Assembly (NCBI GenBank): GCA_963731105.1
Contig: CAVSUM010000004.1
Location: 1-64,000, forward strand
DNA length: 64,000 nt
Reading direction: 5' to 3'
From: RPQJ01 sp963731105
GTDB lineage: Bacteria; Pseudomonadota; Gammaproteobacteria; Steroidobacterales; Steroidobacteraceae
Part shown: piece by piece, positions 41,148 to 50,418 of the stretch
How positions within the stretch are numbered: the first letter of the stretch is position 1
Layout: each line of letters opens with the position of its first letter
Program-made: the position numbers and the translations under genes
The notes under the pieces: generated by a model
Seen by the model: only the letters and a program-made list of their open reading frames with translations
Told to the model about the DNA's origin: nothing
Database searches by the model: none

Positions 41148-42327
41148 TCAGGCGAGCAATTCGATGCAGATGGCGGTCGCTTCGCCGCCGCCGATGCACT
41201 GCGTCGCGACGCCGCGCTGCAGGCCGCGCTTGCGCAGCGCGTGCACCAGCGTAGTGACCAGGCGCGCGCCGGTCGCGCCAATCGGGTGGCCGAGGGCGCA
41301 GGCACCGCCGTTGACGTTGACCTTGGCCAGGTCGAGGCCGAGGTCGCGCGCGCAGGCCATCGCCACCACGGCGAATGCCTCGTTGATCTCGAACAGGTCG
41401 ACGTCGGAGATTTTCCAGCCCGCCTTGTCGAGCGCCTTCTGGATCGAAGGCGCGGGTGCCGTGGTGAACCACTCGGGCGCCTGCGCGTGGCTCGCGTAGG
41501 AGACGATGCGTGCGATCGGTCGCAGGTTGCGCGCCTTCGCGGCGGCCGCGCCCGCGATGACGATGGCGGCGGCGCCGTCGGAGATCGACGACGAGGACGC
41601 GGCGGTGACCGTGCCGTCCTTGCGGAAGGCCGGCTTGAGCGACGGGATCTTGGCGATGTCGAGGGCGAACGGCGTCTCGTCCTGCGCCACGACCTGCTCG
41701 CCCTTGCGCGTCTTGAGCGTGACCGGCGCGATCTCGGCGGCGAAGTCGCCATCGCGCACAGCCCGCTGCGCGCGGCGCACGGACTCGGCCGCGAACGCGT
41801 CCTGGTCGGCACGCGTGAAGCCGTACTTGTCGGCGGTGGCGTCCGCGAAGCAGCCCATGGCCTGGCCGTCCCACGGGCTCTGCAGGCCGTCGTAGAACAT
41901 GTGGTCGAAGATCTCGCCGTGGCCCATGCGATAGCCGGCAGCGCGCCTTGAGCAGCAGGTACGGCGCGTTGCTCATCGATTCGAGGCCGCCGGCCAGCGC
42001 CACGCTCGAATCGCCGTTGCGCACCTGGTCGGCGGCGAGCATCAGCGCCTTCATGCCGGAGCCACACATCTTGTTGACCGTCGTGGCCGGCACCGATGGC
42101 GCCACGCCGGCGGCGATCGCAGCCTGACGTGCGGGCGCCTGACCCAGGCCAGCCGGCAGCACACAGCCGAAGATCACCTCGTCGATGGCATCTGCGCCGA
42201 CACCGGCATCAGCGAGCGCGGCCCGCGCCGCAGCGGCACCGAGTTGCGGGGCGGTGGCGGCGACCAGTGCGCCCTGGAAGGAGCCGATCGGCGTGCGGCG
42301 CGCGGCCAGGATCACGGTGTCGTTCAT
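41148..42327 (-). CDS. Acetyl-CoA C-acetyltransferase (thiolase), frameshifted
   Basis: Biosynthetic-type thiolase of about 393 residues. The N-terminal part (MNDTVILAARRTPIGSFQGA; nucleophile in VNKMCGSGMKALMLAADQ) breaks near 41942, where an inserted base separates LLLKAR from YRMGHGEIFDHMFYDGL. The second part supplies NVNGGACALGHPIGATGARL and a variant final motif, CIGGGEATAICIELL. It is the first gene of the minus-strand trio with two SDRs and lies 149 bp from the TetR gene that is divergent from icmF. Confidence 0.92.
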
Positions 42328-42476
42328 CGCAGTCCCCTCGGGTGTGTGCAGCGGCGCCCGCCGTGGAGGCGGGACGGAAATTCACGCGGTCAGGCGCGAT
42401 CCGGGCAGTGTAAGCCCGCCAGTTTTTGCGGCGCAAGACAACCGTAGCGCGACCGCCGCGGCAGGCACGCGTCGTG

Positions 42477-43163
42477 CTAGCTGCGCGGTGACCGCCCGCC
42501 CGACGGGCGCGGTCGGGGCAGCAGTCCGCGCTCGAAGAAGCCGACGAACGCATCGGCGATTTCCAACGGTGACAGCGGCTGGTCAACCCGGTACCAGTGC
42601 GCGATCCAATTGAGCGCCCCGGCCAGTGCGAACGCCGTGGTCTTCGGGTCGCAGGGTTCGATCGACCCGTCGTCGATGCCGGCACGCAGCAACCGGCGGA
42701 TGCCCTGGTCGATTTCCGACTTGAGGACGTTGATCTGGCGGCGCATCTGGGGCCCCAGGTCCTGGTCGTGGGCACGCACCATGCACCAGCCGTACTCGGA
42801 CGCAATCGCGGCGGCGTAGCCGTGGATCACCGCCCGCAGTCGCTCGCGGCCGGGGCCGGGCAGGCGCTCCGACTCGCGCAGCGCCTCGCGGATCGGCCGC
42901 AGTCCGGCCAGGAAGCACTCGAACAGCAGCTGCTCCTTGTTGGCCACGTAGTAGTAGACCGTCGGCTTGGTGACGCCGAGGTCGGCGGCGATGTCGTCGA
43001 GCGAGGTGTGGTGGTAGCCGCGCTCGTTGAAGGCACGCGCCGCCGCGCGGATCACTGCCTCGCGCTTCACTTCGTGGTCGCGCGGCCGCCGCCGGCGTGC
43101 AGCCCATGGCGAGGCGCCGTCGGGCTCGGGCGCTGGTGCACTGCGGCGCCGTGTGTCATTCAT
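42477..43163 (-). CDS. TetR-family regulator divergent from icmF
   Basis: About 228 residues. After a basic N-terminus the helix-turn-helix reads EAVIRAAARAFNERGYHHTS and IAADLGVTKPTVYYYVANKE, a canonical TetR DNA-binding domain; the C-terminal effector domain includes FALAGALNWIAHWYRVDQPL. The gene is transcribed away from icmF, and two near-identical palindromes lie in the 140 bp between them, so it probably represses itself and icmF. It may respond to an acyl-CoA; that is inference. Confidence 0.9.
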   Translation of the reverse strand: MNDTRRRSAPAPEPDGASPWAARRRRPRDHEVKREAVIRAAARAFNERGYHHTSLDDIAADLGVTKPTVYYYVANKEQLLFECFLAGLRPIREALRESERLPGPGRERLRAVIHGYAAAIASEYGWCMVRAHDQDLGPQMRRQINVLKSEIDQGIRRLLRAGIDDGSIEPCDPKTTAFALAGALNWIAHWYRVDQPLSPLEIADAFVGFFERGLLPRPRPSGGRSPRS

Positions 43164-43223
43164 CGTGGGCTCCGGGCGGGGAGGCGAGTGACCACCGGTT
43201 GACCGCCCCGCGCCGGCTGAGCA

Positions 43224-43254
43224 TACTCTCGAGTAATTACCTACTCAAGAGTAG
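43224..43254. promoter_or_regulatory. Tandem palindromes, probable TetR operator
   Basis: Two inverted repeats share one pattern: TACTC-TC-GAGTA (43224-43235) and CTACTC-AA-GAGTAG (43241-43254). Their centres are 18 bp apart, so two dimers would sit on nearly the same face region of the helix. They lie 61-91 bp upstream of the TetR start and 50-80 bp upstream of icmF, in an unusually AT-rich patch. Confidence 0.7.
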
Positions 43255-43303
43255 GAATACACTGGCGAAGCCAGCGGCCACCGGCAACGCAGGGGATCGA
43301 CGC

Positions 43304-46300
43304 ATGAGTCACAAGGGTGCGGGCAGCGGATCGGCGCAGCGGATTGCAGAGCCCGAGGCGGAGGAGACGCCGCTGCGGTTCGTGAGTGCGGCGTCGCTGT
43401 TCGACGGCCACGACGCGGCCATCAACATCATGCGCCGCCTGCTGCAGGCCCACGGCGCCGAGGTCGTGCACCTCGGCCACAACCGCAGTGTTGCCGACAT
43501 CGTGCGCGCCGCCATCCAGGAGGATGCCGACGGCATCGCGGTCAGTTCCTACCAGGGCGGCCACAACGAGTACTTCCGCTACATGGTCGACATGCTGCGC
43601 GAGCGCGGCGCCGGCCACGTGCGCGTCGTGGTAGGCGGGGGCGGCACGATCGCGCCGCACGAGATCGAGGAGCTGGAGTCGTACGGCGTGGAGCGCATCT
43701 ACACGCCGGAGGACGGCCGCAAGCTCGGGCTCGACGGCATGATCGCCGACGTGATCCGCCGTACGCGCGCGAGTCGCCGGCCGCCGTACGAGTTCGGACC
43801 GCTGGGGCCGCGCGACCAGCGGCAGGTGGCGCGGGCGATTTCCGCGCTCGAGCTGGAAGAGGCGCCGGCCGCGCTGCGTGAGGCGCTGCGCAAGTCGGGC
43901 GGCCGCACGCAACGGCGCGTACCGGTCATCGGCATCACTGGCACCGGCGGGGCCGGCAAGTCCAGCCTCACGGACGAGCTGCTGCTGCGGCTGGTGCGAC
44001 AGTTCCCGGAGCGCCACATCGCGGTCGTGGCGATGGATCCCACCCGGCGCCGCAGCGGTGGCGCGCTGCTCGGCGATCGCATCCGCATGAATTCGCTGGC
44101 GGCCGAGCAGGTGTTCATGCGCTCGCTGGCCACGCGTCGGCAGAACCTCGCCACCAGCGCCGTGCTGGCCGACGTGATCGGCCTGCTGCGCCATGCCGGC
44201 TTCGATCTGATCGTGGTCGAGACGGCGGGCATCGGCCAGAGCGACACCGAGATCGTCGACCTGGTCGACGTGCCGCTGTACGTGATGACCAGCGAGTACG
44301 GCGCCGCGAGCCAGCTCGAGAAGATCGACATGCTCGACTTCGCCGAGCTGATCGCGCTCAACAAGTTCGAGAAGCGCGGCGCCGAGGACGCGCTGCGCGA
44401 CGTGCGCAAGCAGTGGCGCCGCAACCGCACCGCGTTCCAGTTGCCGGACGACGCGATCCCGGTGTTCCCCACGATCGCCAGCCGCTTCAATGACCCGGGC
44501 GTGAACCGGCTGTTCGCGGCGCTGTGCCGCAAGCTCGACGAGCAGTCGGGCGAGGGCGGGCGGCGCTGGACGGTGGCCGACCCAGGGCCTACCGAACTGG
44601 TGGCGCGGCACGCGCTGGTGCCGGCGAGCCGCACGCGCTACCTGGCGGAGATCGCTACCAACGGCCGCCGCGCGCAGGAAGACCTGCAGCATCGCGCCGA
44701 GGCGGCCAGCCGCGCCAACAGCCTGTACGAGGCCCTGCGCGCGCTCGACGATCCCGCGCAGCCCGCGCCGCTCGAGCGTTATCCGGCCGATGCGCTCGCC
44801 GATGCGAGCGACGCCGCGCGTGCCCGGCTGCGCTCCGCCTACAACGACGCCCTCGAGGCCGTCGGTGGCGAAGGCGTCGGGCTGCTGCGCCGCTGGCCGG
44901 CCATCGCGAAATCGGCGACCGACGCCGAGTACGTCTACACGGTGCGCGGCCGCGAGATCCGTGGCGCGAACTACACCGAGACACTGAGCCACAACAAGGT
45001 GCCGAAGCTCGCGGTGCCGCAGTACCGCGACTGGGGCGACCTGCTCACGTTCCTGCTCAAGGAGCACCTGCCCGGCCACTTCCCCTACACGGCCGGCGTG
45101 TATCCGTACCGGCGCGAAGAGGAGGATCCGACCCGCATGTTCGCCGGCGAGGGCGGCCCCGAGCGGACCAACCGGCGCTTTCACCTGCTGGCCGCCGGCC
45201 ACGGTGCGGCACGCCTGTCCACGGCCTTCGACTCGACCACGCTCTACGGCGAGGACCCGGACGAGCGGCCGGACATCTACGGCCGCATCGGCAACTCCGG
45301 CGTGTCGATCGCCACGCTCGACGACCTGAAGAAGCTGTACTCGGGCTTCGACCTGTGCGCGCCGACCACTTCGGTGTCGATGACGATCAACGGCCCCGCG
45401 CCGATGATCCTCGCCATGTTCATGAACGCCGCGGTGGACCAGCGCGTCGAGCGTTACCTGCGCGAGAGCGGGCGCTGGGAGGAGGCGGAGCGCAGGATCG
45501 CCGAGCTGTATCGCGACCGTGAACGGCCGCGCTACCAGGGCGAGCTGCCGGCGGGGCACGACGGCTCGGGCCTCGGCCTGCTCGGCGTGACCGGCGACCA
45601 GCTGCTCGACCGCGAGACCTACGAGCGGATCCGCGCCGAGACGCTGGCGCAGGTGCGCGGCACGGTGCAGGCCGACATCCTCAAGGAGGACCAGGCGCAG
45701 AACACCTGCATCTTCTCCACCGAGTTCGCGCTGCGGATGATGGGCGACGTGCAGCAGTACTTCATCGAGCGCAACGTCCGCAACTTCTACTCGGTGTCGA
45801 TCTCCGGCTACCACATCGCCGAAGCCGGGGCGAACCCGATCTCGCAGCTCGCGTTCACGCTTGCGAACGGCTTCACCATCGTCGAGTACTACCTGGCGCG
45901 CGGCATGCGCATCGACGACTTCGCGCCGAACCTGTCGTTCTTCTTCTCGAACGGCATGGACCCGGAGTACGCGGTGATCGGCCGCGTGGCGCGGCGCATC
46001 TGGGCGCGCGCGATGCGCGACCTGTATCGGGCCGGGCCGCGCTCGCAGATGCTCAAGTACCACATCCAGACGTCGGGCCGCAGCCTGCACGCGCGCGAGA
46101 TCCAGTTCAACGACATCCGCACCACGCTGCAGGCGCTGTACGCGCTGTTCGACAACTGCAACAGCCTGCACACCAATGCCTACGACGAGGCGATCACCAC
46201 GCCCACCGAGGAATCGGTGCGCCGGGCGGTGGCGATCCAGCTGATCATCAACAAGGAGCTCGGGCTCAACCGGACGCAGAACCCCTGGCAGGGCTCGTTC

Positions 46301-46756
46301 GCGCTCGACACGCTCACCGACCTGGTCGAGGAGGCCGTGTACCGCGAGTTCGACCGGCTCTCCGAGCGCGGCGGCGTGCTCGGCGCGATGGAGACCATGT
46401 ACCAGCGCAGCCGCATCCAGGAGGAGAGCCTCTACTACGAGACGCTCAAGCACGACGGCCGGCTGCCGATCGTCGGCGTGAACACGTTCCTCGGCGAGGA
46501 GGACTCGGGCGAGATCCGCGAGGCGAAGCTGATCCGCTCGTCGGAAGAGGAGAAGCAGGCGCAGGTGCGGGCGGTGCGCGCGTTCCTCGAGCGCAATGCC
46601 GACCGTCGCACGGACGCGCTCGCGCGGCTGCAAGCGGCGGCGGCGGGTGGCGGCAACGTGTTCGCGGAGCTGATGGAGACGGTGAAGGTCGCGTCGCTCG
46701 GCAGCATCTCGCGGGCGTTGTACGACGTGGGTGGGCAGTATCGGCGCAGCATGTGA
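43304..46756 (+). CDS. icmF: Fused isobutyryl-CoA mutase IcmF (B12-dependent)
   Basis: About 1150 residues joining three parts: a B12-binding domain (ASLFDGHDAAINIMRRLLQA, SSYQGGHNEYF, VVVGGGGTI), a MeaB-like G-protein chaperone (P-loop TGTGGAGKSSLTDE, VAMDPTRRRSGGALLGDRIR, VETAGIGQSD) and the substrate-binding TIM barrel (GNSGVSIATLDDLKKLYSGF, TSVSMTINGPAPMILAMFMN, ISGYHIAEAGANPISQLAF). It rearranges isobutyryl-CoA and n-butyryl-CoA, with possible activity on isovaleryl/pivalyl-CoA as known for some IcmFs. AGGGGA precedes ATG 43304. The frame is intact throughout, unlike many neighbours. Repeats E4 and E5 follow it. Confidence 0.95.
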   Translation: MSHKGAGSGSAQRIAEPEAEETPLRFVSAASLFDGHDAAINIMRRLLQAHGAEVVHLGHNRSVADIVRAAIQEDADGIAVSSYQGGHNEYFRYMVDMLRERGAGHVRVVVGGGGTIAPHEIEELESYGVERIYTPEDGRKLGLDGMIADVIRRTRASRRPPYEFGPLGPRDQRQVARAISALELEEAPAALREALRKSGGRTQRRVPVIGITGTGGAGKSSLTDELLLRLVRQFPERHIAVVAMDPTRRRSGGALLGDRIRMNSLAAEQVFMRSLATRRQNLATSAVLADVIGLLRHAGFDLIVVETAGIGQSDTEIVDLVDVPLYVMTSEYGAASQLEKIDMLDFAELIALNKFEKRGAEDALRDVRKQWRRNRTAFQLPDDAIPVFPTIASRFNDPGVNRLFAALCRKLDEQSGEGGRRWTVADPGPTELVARHALVPASRTRYLAEIATNGRRAQEDLQHRAEAASRANSLYEALRALDDPAQPAPLERYPADALADASDAARARLRSAYNDALEAVGGEGVGLLRRWPAIAKSATDAEYVYTVRGREIRGANYTETLSHNKVPKLAVPQYRDWGDLLTFLLKEHLPGHFPYTAGVYPYRREEEDPTRMFAGEGGPERTNRRFHLLAAGHGAARLSTAFDSTTLYGEDPDERPDIYGRIGNSGVSIATLDDLKKLYSGFDLCAPTTSVSMTINGPAPMILAMFMNAAVDQRVERYLRESGRWEEAERRIAELYRDRERPRYQGELPAGHDGSGLGLLGVTGDQLLDRETYERIRAETLAQVRGTVQADILKEDQAQNTCIFSTEFALRMMGDVQQYFIERNVRNFYSVSISGYHIAEAGANPISQLAFTLANGFTIVEYYLARGMRIDDFAPNLSFFFSNGMDPEYAVIGRVARRIWARAMRDLYRAGPRSQMLKYHIQTSGRSLHAREIQFNDIRTTLQALYALFDNCNSLHTNAYDEAITTPTEESVRRAVAIQLIINKELGLNRTQNPWQGSFALDTLTDLVEEAVYREFDRLSERGGVLGAMETMYQRSRIQEESLYYETLKHDGRLPIVGVNTFLGEEDSGEIREAKLIRSSEEEKQAQVRAVRAFLERNADRRTDALARLQAAAAGGGNVFAELMETVKVASLGSISRALYDVGGQYRRSM

Positions 46757-46803
46757 GTTGCGGCGTTTGCGCTGCGCTGAGTTGCTGCGCTGCGCGGCTG
46801 CTT

Positions 46804-46934
46804 GCCTGTCGGCGTTCTGGAGCGGGAGCTGGTTCGGCCGGGACGCCGTGAATCCATCCCTGGAGGCTCGCGCGCGACGTCCGTGTCGCGCGACGCCCGG
46901 CCGAACCAGCTCCCGCTCCAGAACGCCGACAGGC
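46804..46934 (+). repeat. Private-stem repeat E4 (plus orientation), perfect 39-bp arms
   Basis: Arms 46804-46842 and 46896-46934 are exact inverted copies over all 39 positions. The 53-nt core 46843-46895 differs from the E1 core at a single position (CATCCC for CGTCCC). Starts 47 bp after the icmF stop in the same orientation. Arm sequence (GCGTTCTGGAGCGGGAGCTG) is not found in other copies. Confidence 0.92.
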
Positions 46935-47017
46935 GGACGCGCGTTGCGCTGAATTGGCCGCGCTGCCCCGACCGCGCTGCGCAAATCGCGCTGCGAGTAC
47001 TGCGATAGCGAGTCAGC

Positions 47018-47140
47018 GTTGACGTGCCGGGCAGGGGATCGTCTGGCCGGGCCGTCGCGCGACATGGACGTCGCGCGCCGGAGCCTCCAGGGATGGCTCG
47101 TGGCGTCCCGGCCAGGCGATCCCCAGCCCGGCACGGCAAC
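47018..47140 (-). repeat. Private-stem repeat E5 (minus orientation)
   Basis: Arms 47018-47051 and 47107-47140 match at 31 of 34 positions. The 55-nt core 47052-47106 is in reverse orientation (GGATGGCTCGTGGCGT at its right end). It lies 56 bp past the plsC stop, in sense with that gene. The icmF-plsC gap of 440 bp holds E4, E5 and no gene. Confidence 0.88.
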
Positions 47141-47196
47141 GCGCAGAGCTCACTGACCGCGCAGCGCCGACACGCAACCGCGTCAGCGCAGCCAGC

Positions 47197-47943
47197 TCAG
47201 CCGCGCAGCGTCTGCTGCGGAGCGAGGTCCGGCTCGTCGAGCCGCGCGACGATCGCGCACCGCGCCTCACGCCGCAGGTCGTCGGCGACGGCACCCGACG
47301 CGAGACACTCGATCGGCGCCAGGATTTCCACCCGCACGCGCCCCGGCCGCACCAGCAGTGCCTTGTTCGGCATCGCCCGCCGTGCGCCGAGGATCACGGC
47401 CGGCACGACCGGCATCGAGCCGCGCACCGCGGCGGCGAACGCTCCGACGTGGAAGCGCTTCAGGCCCGGCACCTCGTCGAACGTGCCCTCCGGAAAGAAC
47501 ACCAGCGCGTGACCGGCCGCGGCGCGCTGCAGCACGCGCATCGCGCCACGGCGTCGGCCGCCTTCGCTGTGCCGGTCGACGAACTCCGAGCCGATGCGCT
47601 GCAACAGGAACCCGGCCAACGGCATGGACGCGGCCTCGCGCTTGACCACGAACGAGAAGTGCGGCGGCAATGCGGCCTTCATGACGATGCCGTCGAGGTA
47701 GCTCGCGTGATTCGCCACCACCACGCACGAGCCCGTCGGCAGCCGTGCGAGCCCGTCGACCGTGAGCCGGATCCCGAGCACGAGCAGGGCAAGTCCGGCG
47801 AGCCAGTGCGTCAGGCGGCGGCGCCAGTCGAGGCTCGGCACCACGAGCGCCAGCGCCGTGGCCAGCGCCAGCAGCAGGGTGAAGACGGCGAGCGCGAACA
47901 CGCCGTAAACGGTCGTGAGCACGCCCGCCAGCGCGCGGCGCAT
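47197..47943 (-). CDS. plsC: 1-acyl-sn-glycerol-3-phosphate acyltransferase (PlsC family)
   Basis: Inner-membrane acyltransferase of phospholipid synthesis, about 248 residues. An N-terminal hydrophobic pair (FALAVFTLLLALATALALVV; LAGLALLVLGIRLTV) precedes the catalytic H-x4-D in VVVANHASYLDG and the glycerol-phosphate site FFPEGTFDEVPGLKRF. The third motif VVPAVILGARRAMPN is also present. A longer form starting at 48003 is possible; 47943 was preferred because it begins next to the membrane segment. Convergent with icmF across the repeat pair E4/E5. Confidence 0.9.
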   Translation of the reverse strand: MRRALAGVLTTVYGVFALAVFTLLLALATALALVVPSLDWRRRLTHWLAGLALLVLGIRLTVDGLARLPTGSCVVVANHASYLDGIVMKAALPPHFSFVVKREAASMPLAGFLLQRIGSEFVDRHSEGGRRRGAMRVLQRAAAGHALVFFPEGTFDEVPGLKRFHVGAFAAAVRGSMPVVPAVILGARRAMPNKALLVRPGRVRVEILAPIECLASGAVADDLRREARCAIVARLDEPDLAPQQTLRG

Positions 47944-48114
47944 CGCTGCAACCTCGGGACCGGAAATCCGGGCAGGGCGCGCAGTCTGCCGGGTGCGCTG
48001 CATTCTGTGAACTGGTTCCGGTTATGTTAACGGGGGCGGGATCTGTGAGGGGAGTCACGACGATGCCGTTGCGACGGCTCGCATACTCGCCGCCACAAGG
48101 AGTCCCGACCAACG

Positions 48115-49062
48115 ATGAGCACTGCAGTGAAGAGCAGCGTCCTCGCTCGAACCCAGCGTGGCAGCGGCGGCCAACGTGGCCCCGGCCCGATCGACCGCTT
48201 TCTCGATGCGGTCTGGATGGAGCGCGGCCTGTCGCCCAACACGCTGGCGGCGTATCGCGCGGACCTGACCGCGCTCGAGCGCTGGCTCGACGCGCACGAG
48301 GGCGACCTCGCCGCGGCCAACCGCGGCGACCTGCTGTCCTTCATGGCATCGCGCATCGAGGCCGGCGCCAGGCCGCGCTCTACGGCCCGCCAGCTGTCGA
48401 GCTTCCGCCGCTTTTACCGTTACCTCGTGCGCGAAGGCGCGCTGCGCGAGGATCCCACGGCGCAGATCGCCATGCCCAAGGTCGGGCGTTCGCTACCGCG
48501 ATCGCTCACGGAGGAGGAAGTCGAGGCCCTGCTGGCCGCTCCTGCCGTGGGCGATCCGCTCGGCCACCGCGACCGCACCATGCTCGAGGTGCTGTACGCA
48601 ACCGGGCTGCGCGTCTCCGAGCTCGTGAACCTCAAGCTCTCGTCGGTGAACCTCAACCAGGGCGTGCTGCGCATCGTCGGCAAGGGCGACCGCGAACGGC
48701 TGATCCCGATGGGCGAGGAGGCCGTGCAGTGGGTGCAGCAGTTCCTGCAGGGGCCGCGCGTCGAGATCCTGCTCGAGCGCCAGACCGACTACCTGTTCCC
48801 GACGCGGCGCGGCGACCGCATGACGCGCCAGGCGTTCTGGCACATCATCAAGCGCTACGCGCGCAAGGCCGGCATCCAGAAGGAGCTGTCGCCGCACACG
48901 CTGCGCCACGCCTTCGCGACGCACCTGCTCAATCACGGCGCCGACCTGCGCGTGGTGCAGATGCTGCTCGGTCACAGCGACCTGTCGACGACCCAGATCT
49001 ACACGCACGTCGCCCGCGAGCGCCTCAAGGACCTGCATTCGCAGCATCACCCGCGCGGCTGA
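48115..49062 (+). CDS. xerD: Site-specific tyrosine recombinase XerD
   Basis: Chromosome-dimer resolution recombinase, 315 residues. The N-terminal SAM-like core-binding domain (FLDAVWMERGLSPNTLAAYR) is followed by the catalytic domain: ATGLRVSELVNLKLSS (first Arg), SPHTLRHAFATHLLNHGADL (His-x-x-Arg), MLLGHSDLSTTQIYTHVARE (His and Tyr nucleophile). It stands next to dsbC as in many gammaproteobacteria, which marks it as the housekeeping XerD and not a mobile integrase. Confidence 0.94.
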   Translation: MSTAVKSSVLARTQRGSGGQRGPGPIDRFLDAVWMERGLSPNTLAAYRADLTALERWLDAHEGDLAAANRGDLLSFMASRIEAGARPRSTARQLSSFRRFYRYLVREGALREDPTAQIAMPKVGRSLPRSLTEEEVEALLAAPAVGDPLGHRDRTMLEVLYATGLRVSELVNLKLSSVNLNQGVLRIVGKGDRERLIPMGEEAVQWVQQFLQGPRVEILLERQTDYLFPTRRGDRMTRQAFWHIIKRYARKAGIQKELSPHTLRHAFATHLLNHGADLRVVQMLLGHSDLSTTQIYTHVARERLKDLHSQHHPRG

Positions 49063-49162
49063 CCGCCCGTGCCGGCCGTGCTCTGCTAGACTCCGCCGCG
49101 CTCGTTTGAACCTGCGGCGGCCGGCGCTGTCTCAAGTGTCCATTCCCGCTTGCATTGCACGG

Positions 49163-49960
49163 ATGGATCTCATGCGCCCAGCCCCTTGCCTCGCCTCCCT
49201 GTTCGCCGTCGCCGCGCTCGGCATTGCCGCTGCGGGTGCCGCGGCGCAGGACAAGCCAGCCGCCAAGCCGGCACCGGCCAAGGCCGCGGTCCCGGCCGAC
49301 GTCCGCGCCCGCGTGGTCGCGAAGCTGCCCGGCGCCAAGGCCGAGGATGTCGCGCTGTCGCCGATCCCGGGCCTCTATGAAGTGACCATGGGCGGCCTGA
49401 TCGCCTACGTGAGCAGCGACGGCAAGTATCTGCTCAGCGGCAACGTCTACGACCTCGACACGCAAGCCAACCTCACGGCCGCGCGGCGCAACACGGCGCG
49501 TGCCCAGGCGCTGGCCGCGGTCCGCGAAGGCGACATGATCGTGTTCTCGCCGCCCAACCCGAAGATGACCGTCACGGTGTTCACGGACATCGATTGCGGC
49601 TTCTGCCGCCGTTTCCACAACCAGATCGCCGACCTGAACAAGGCGGGCGTGCGCGTCCGCTACCTGATGTTCCCGCGCACCGGCCCCGGCACCGAGTCCT
49701 GGCGCAAGGCTGAGTCCGTATGGTGCGCAAAGGACCGTCGCGACGCACTGACGCGCGCCAAGAAGGGCGAGGACCTGAAGTCGAAGTCCTGCGACGCCTC
49801 GTCGCTCAAGACGCAATACACGATGGGCGAGGACCTCGGGGTCGAGGGCACGCCGGCGATCTTCACGCAGACGGGCGACTACATCGGCGGCTTCCTGACC
49901 CCCGACCAGCTGGTGAAGTCCGTCCAGGAAACGCAGAAGGCCGCGAACGCGGCCCGCTGA
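49163..49960 (+). CDS. dsbC: Thiol:disulfide interchange protein DsbC
   Basis: Periplasmic disulfide isomerase of about 265 residues. A signal peptide (LASLFAVAALGIAAAGAAAQ) and Ala/Pro/Lys-rich linker precede the dimerisation domain (VALSPIPGLYEVTMGGLIAY) and the thioredoxin fold with active site FTDIDCGFCRRFHNQI. The second Cys pair appears in SVWCAKDRRD and KSKSCDASS, and the cis-Pro loop in VEGTPAIF. Start 49163 (MDLMRPAP) or 49172 are both plausible. Follows xerD by 100 bp. Confidence 0.93.
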   Translation: MDLMRPAPCLASLFAVAALGIAAAGAAAQDKPAAKPAPAKAAVPADVRARVVAKLPGAKAEDVALSPIPGLYEVTMGGLIAYVSSDGKYLLSGNVYDLDTQANLTAARRNTARAQALAAVREGDMIVFSPPNPKMTVTVFTDIDCGFCRRFHNQIADLNKAGVRVRYLMFPRTGPGTESWRKAESVWCAKDRRDALTRAKKGEDLKSKSCDASSLKTQYTMGEDLGVEGTPAIFTQTGDYIGGFLTPDQLVKSVQETQKAANAAR

Positions 49961-49966
49961 AGGGCA

Positions 49967-49993
49967 GGTGCTGCGGCATCGCACCGCAACACC
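49967..49993. terminator. Hairpin between convergent dsbC and fdxA
   Basis: Inverted repeat GGTGCTGCGG / CCGCAACACC with one mismatched pair and a 7-nt loop, in the 45 bp between two convergent stops. A bidirectional terminator is the obvious role; no strong T-tract follows on either strand. Confidence 0.5.
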
Positions 49994-50005
49994 GCGCCAG
50001 ACGGC

Positions 50006-50329
50006 TCAGCGCTCGAGGAACTCGAGCTTGCCGTTACGGCCGTCCCATTCCTTGGCGTCAGCTGGCGCGTCCTTCTTCTCGGTGATCACCGGCCACTGCT
50101 TGGCGAGGTCGGCGTTCAATTTCTTGAACGCCTGCTGGCCGTCGGGCAGTTCCTCCTCGGAGAAGATCGCCTCGGCCGGGCACTCCGGCTCGCACAGCGT
50201 GCAGTCGATGCACTCGTCGGGATCGATGACCAGCATGTTCGGCCCTTCGTGGAAGCAGTCCACGGGGCAGACTTCCACGCAGTCCATGTATTTGCACTTG
50301 ATGCAGTTTTCCGTGACGACGAAGGTCAT
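50006..50329 (-). CDS. fdxA: Ferredoxin FdxA, 3Fe-4S/4Fe-4S type
   Basis: Seven-iron ferredoxin of 107 residues. It opens MTFVVTENCIKCKYMDCVEV with the Azotobacter-type cysteine spacing (C-x7-C-x3-CP) and has the second cluster in ECIDCTLCEPECPAEAIF, then the usual C-terminal helical extension (FKKLNADLAKQWPVITEKKD). Low-potential electron carrier in the cytoplasm; the partner is not indicated by neighbours. Convergent with dsbC. Confidence 0.95.
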   Translation of the reverse strand: MTFVVTENCIKCKYMDCVEVCPVDCFHEGPNMLVIDPDECIDCTLCEPECPAEAIFSEEELPDGQQAFKKLNADLAKQWPVITEKKDAPADAKEWDGRNGKLEFLER

Positions 50330-50418
50330 CGGCTCACTCCAGGGTCATTGATCGGGCGCCGCCGGCGGGCGAAGGGGGGGTATTCTGCCAAAGCTGCGCC
50401 GCGCTGCAAAACCGGCTG

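Noticed and set aside
39595..42327. Apparent fusion of thiolase and SDR into one 910-residue protein
   Set aside because: The frame runs on only because of an indel in the thiolase and an open third frame through the middle SDR; three separate genes with their own starts explain it.
43241..47134. Very long open frame antisense to icmF
   Set aside because: Arg/His/Val-rich low-information translation opposite a clear, intact gene; a GC-bias shadow.
48115..49062. Mobile integrase
   Set aside because: Sequence and dsbC neighbourhood mark it as housekeeping XerD; no attachment sites or cargo nearby.
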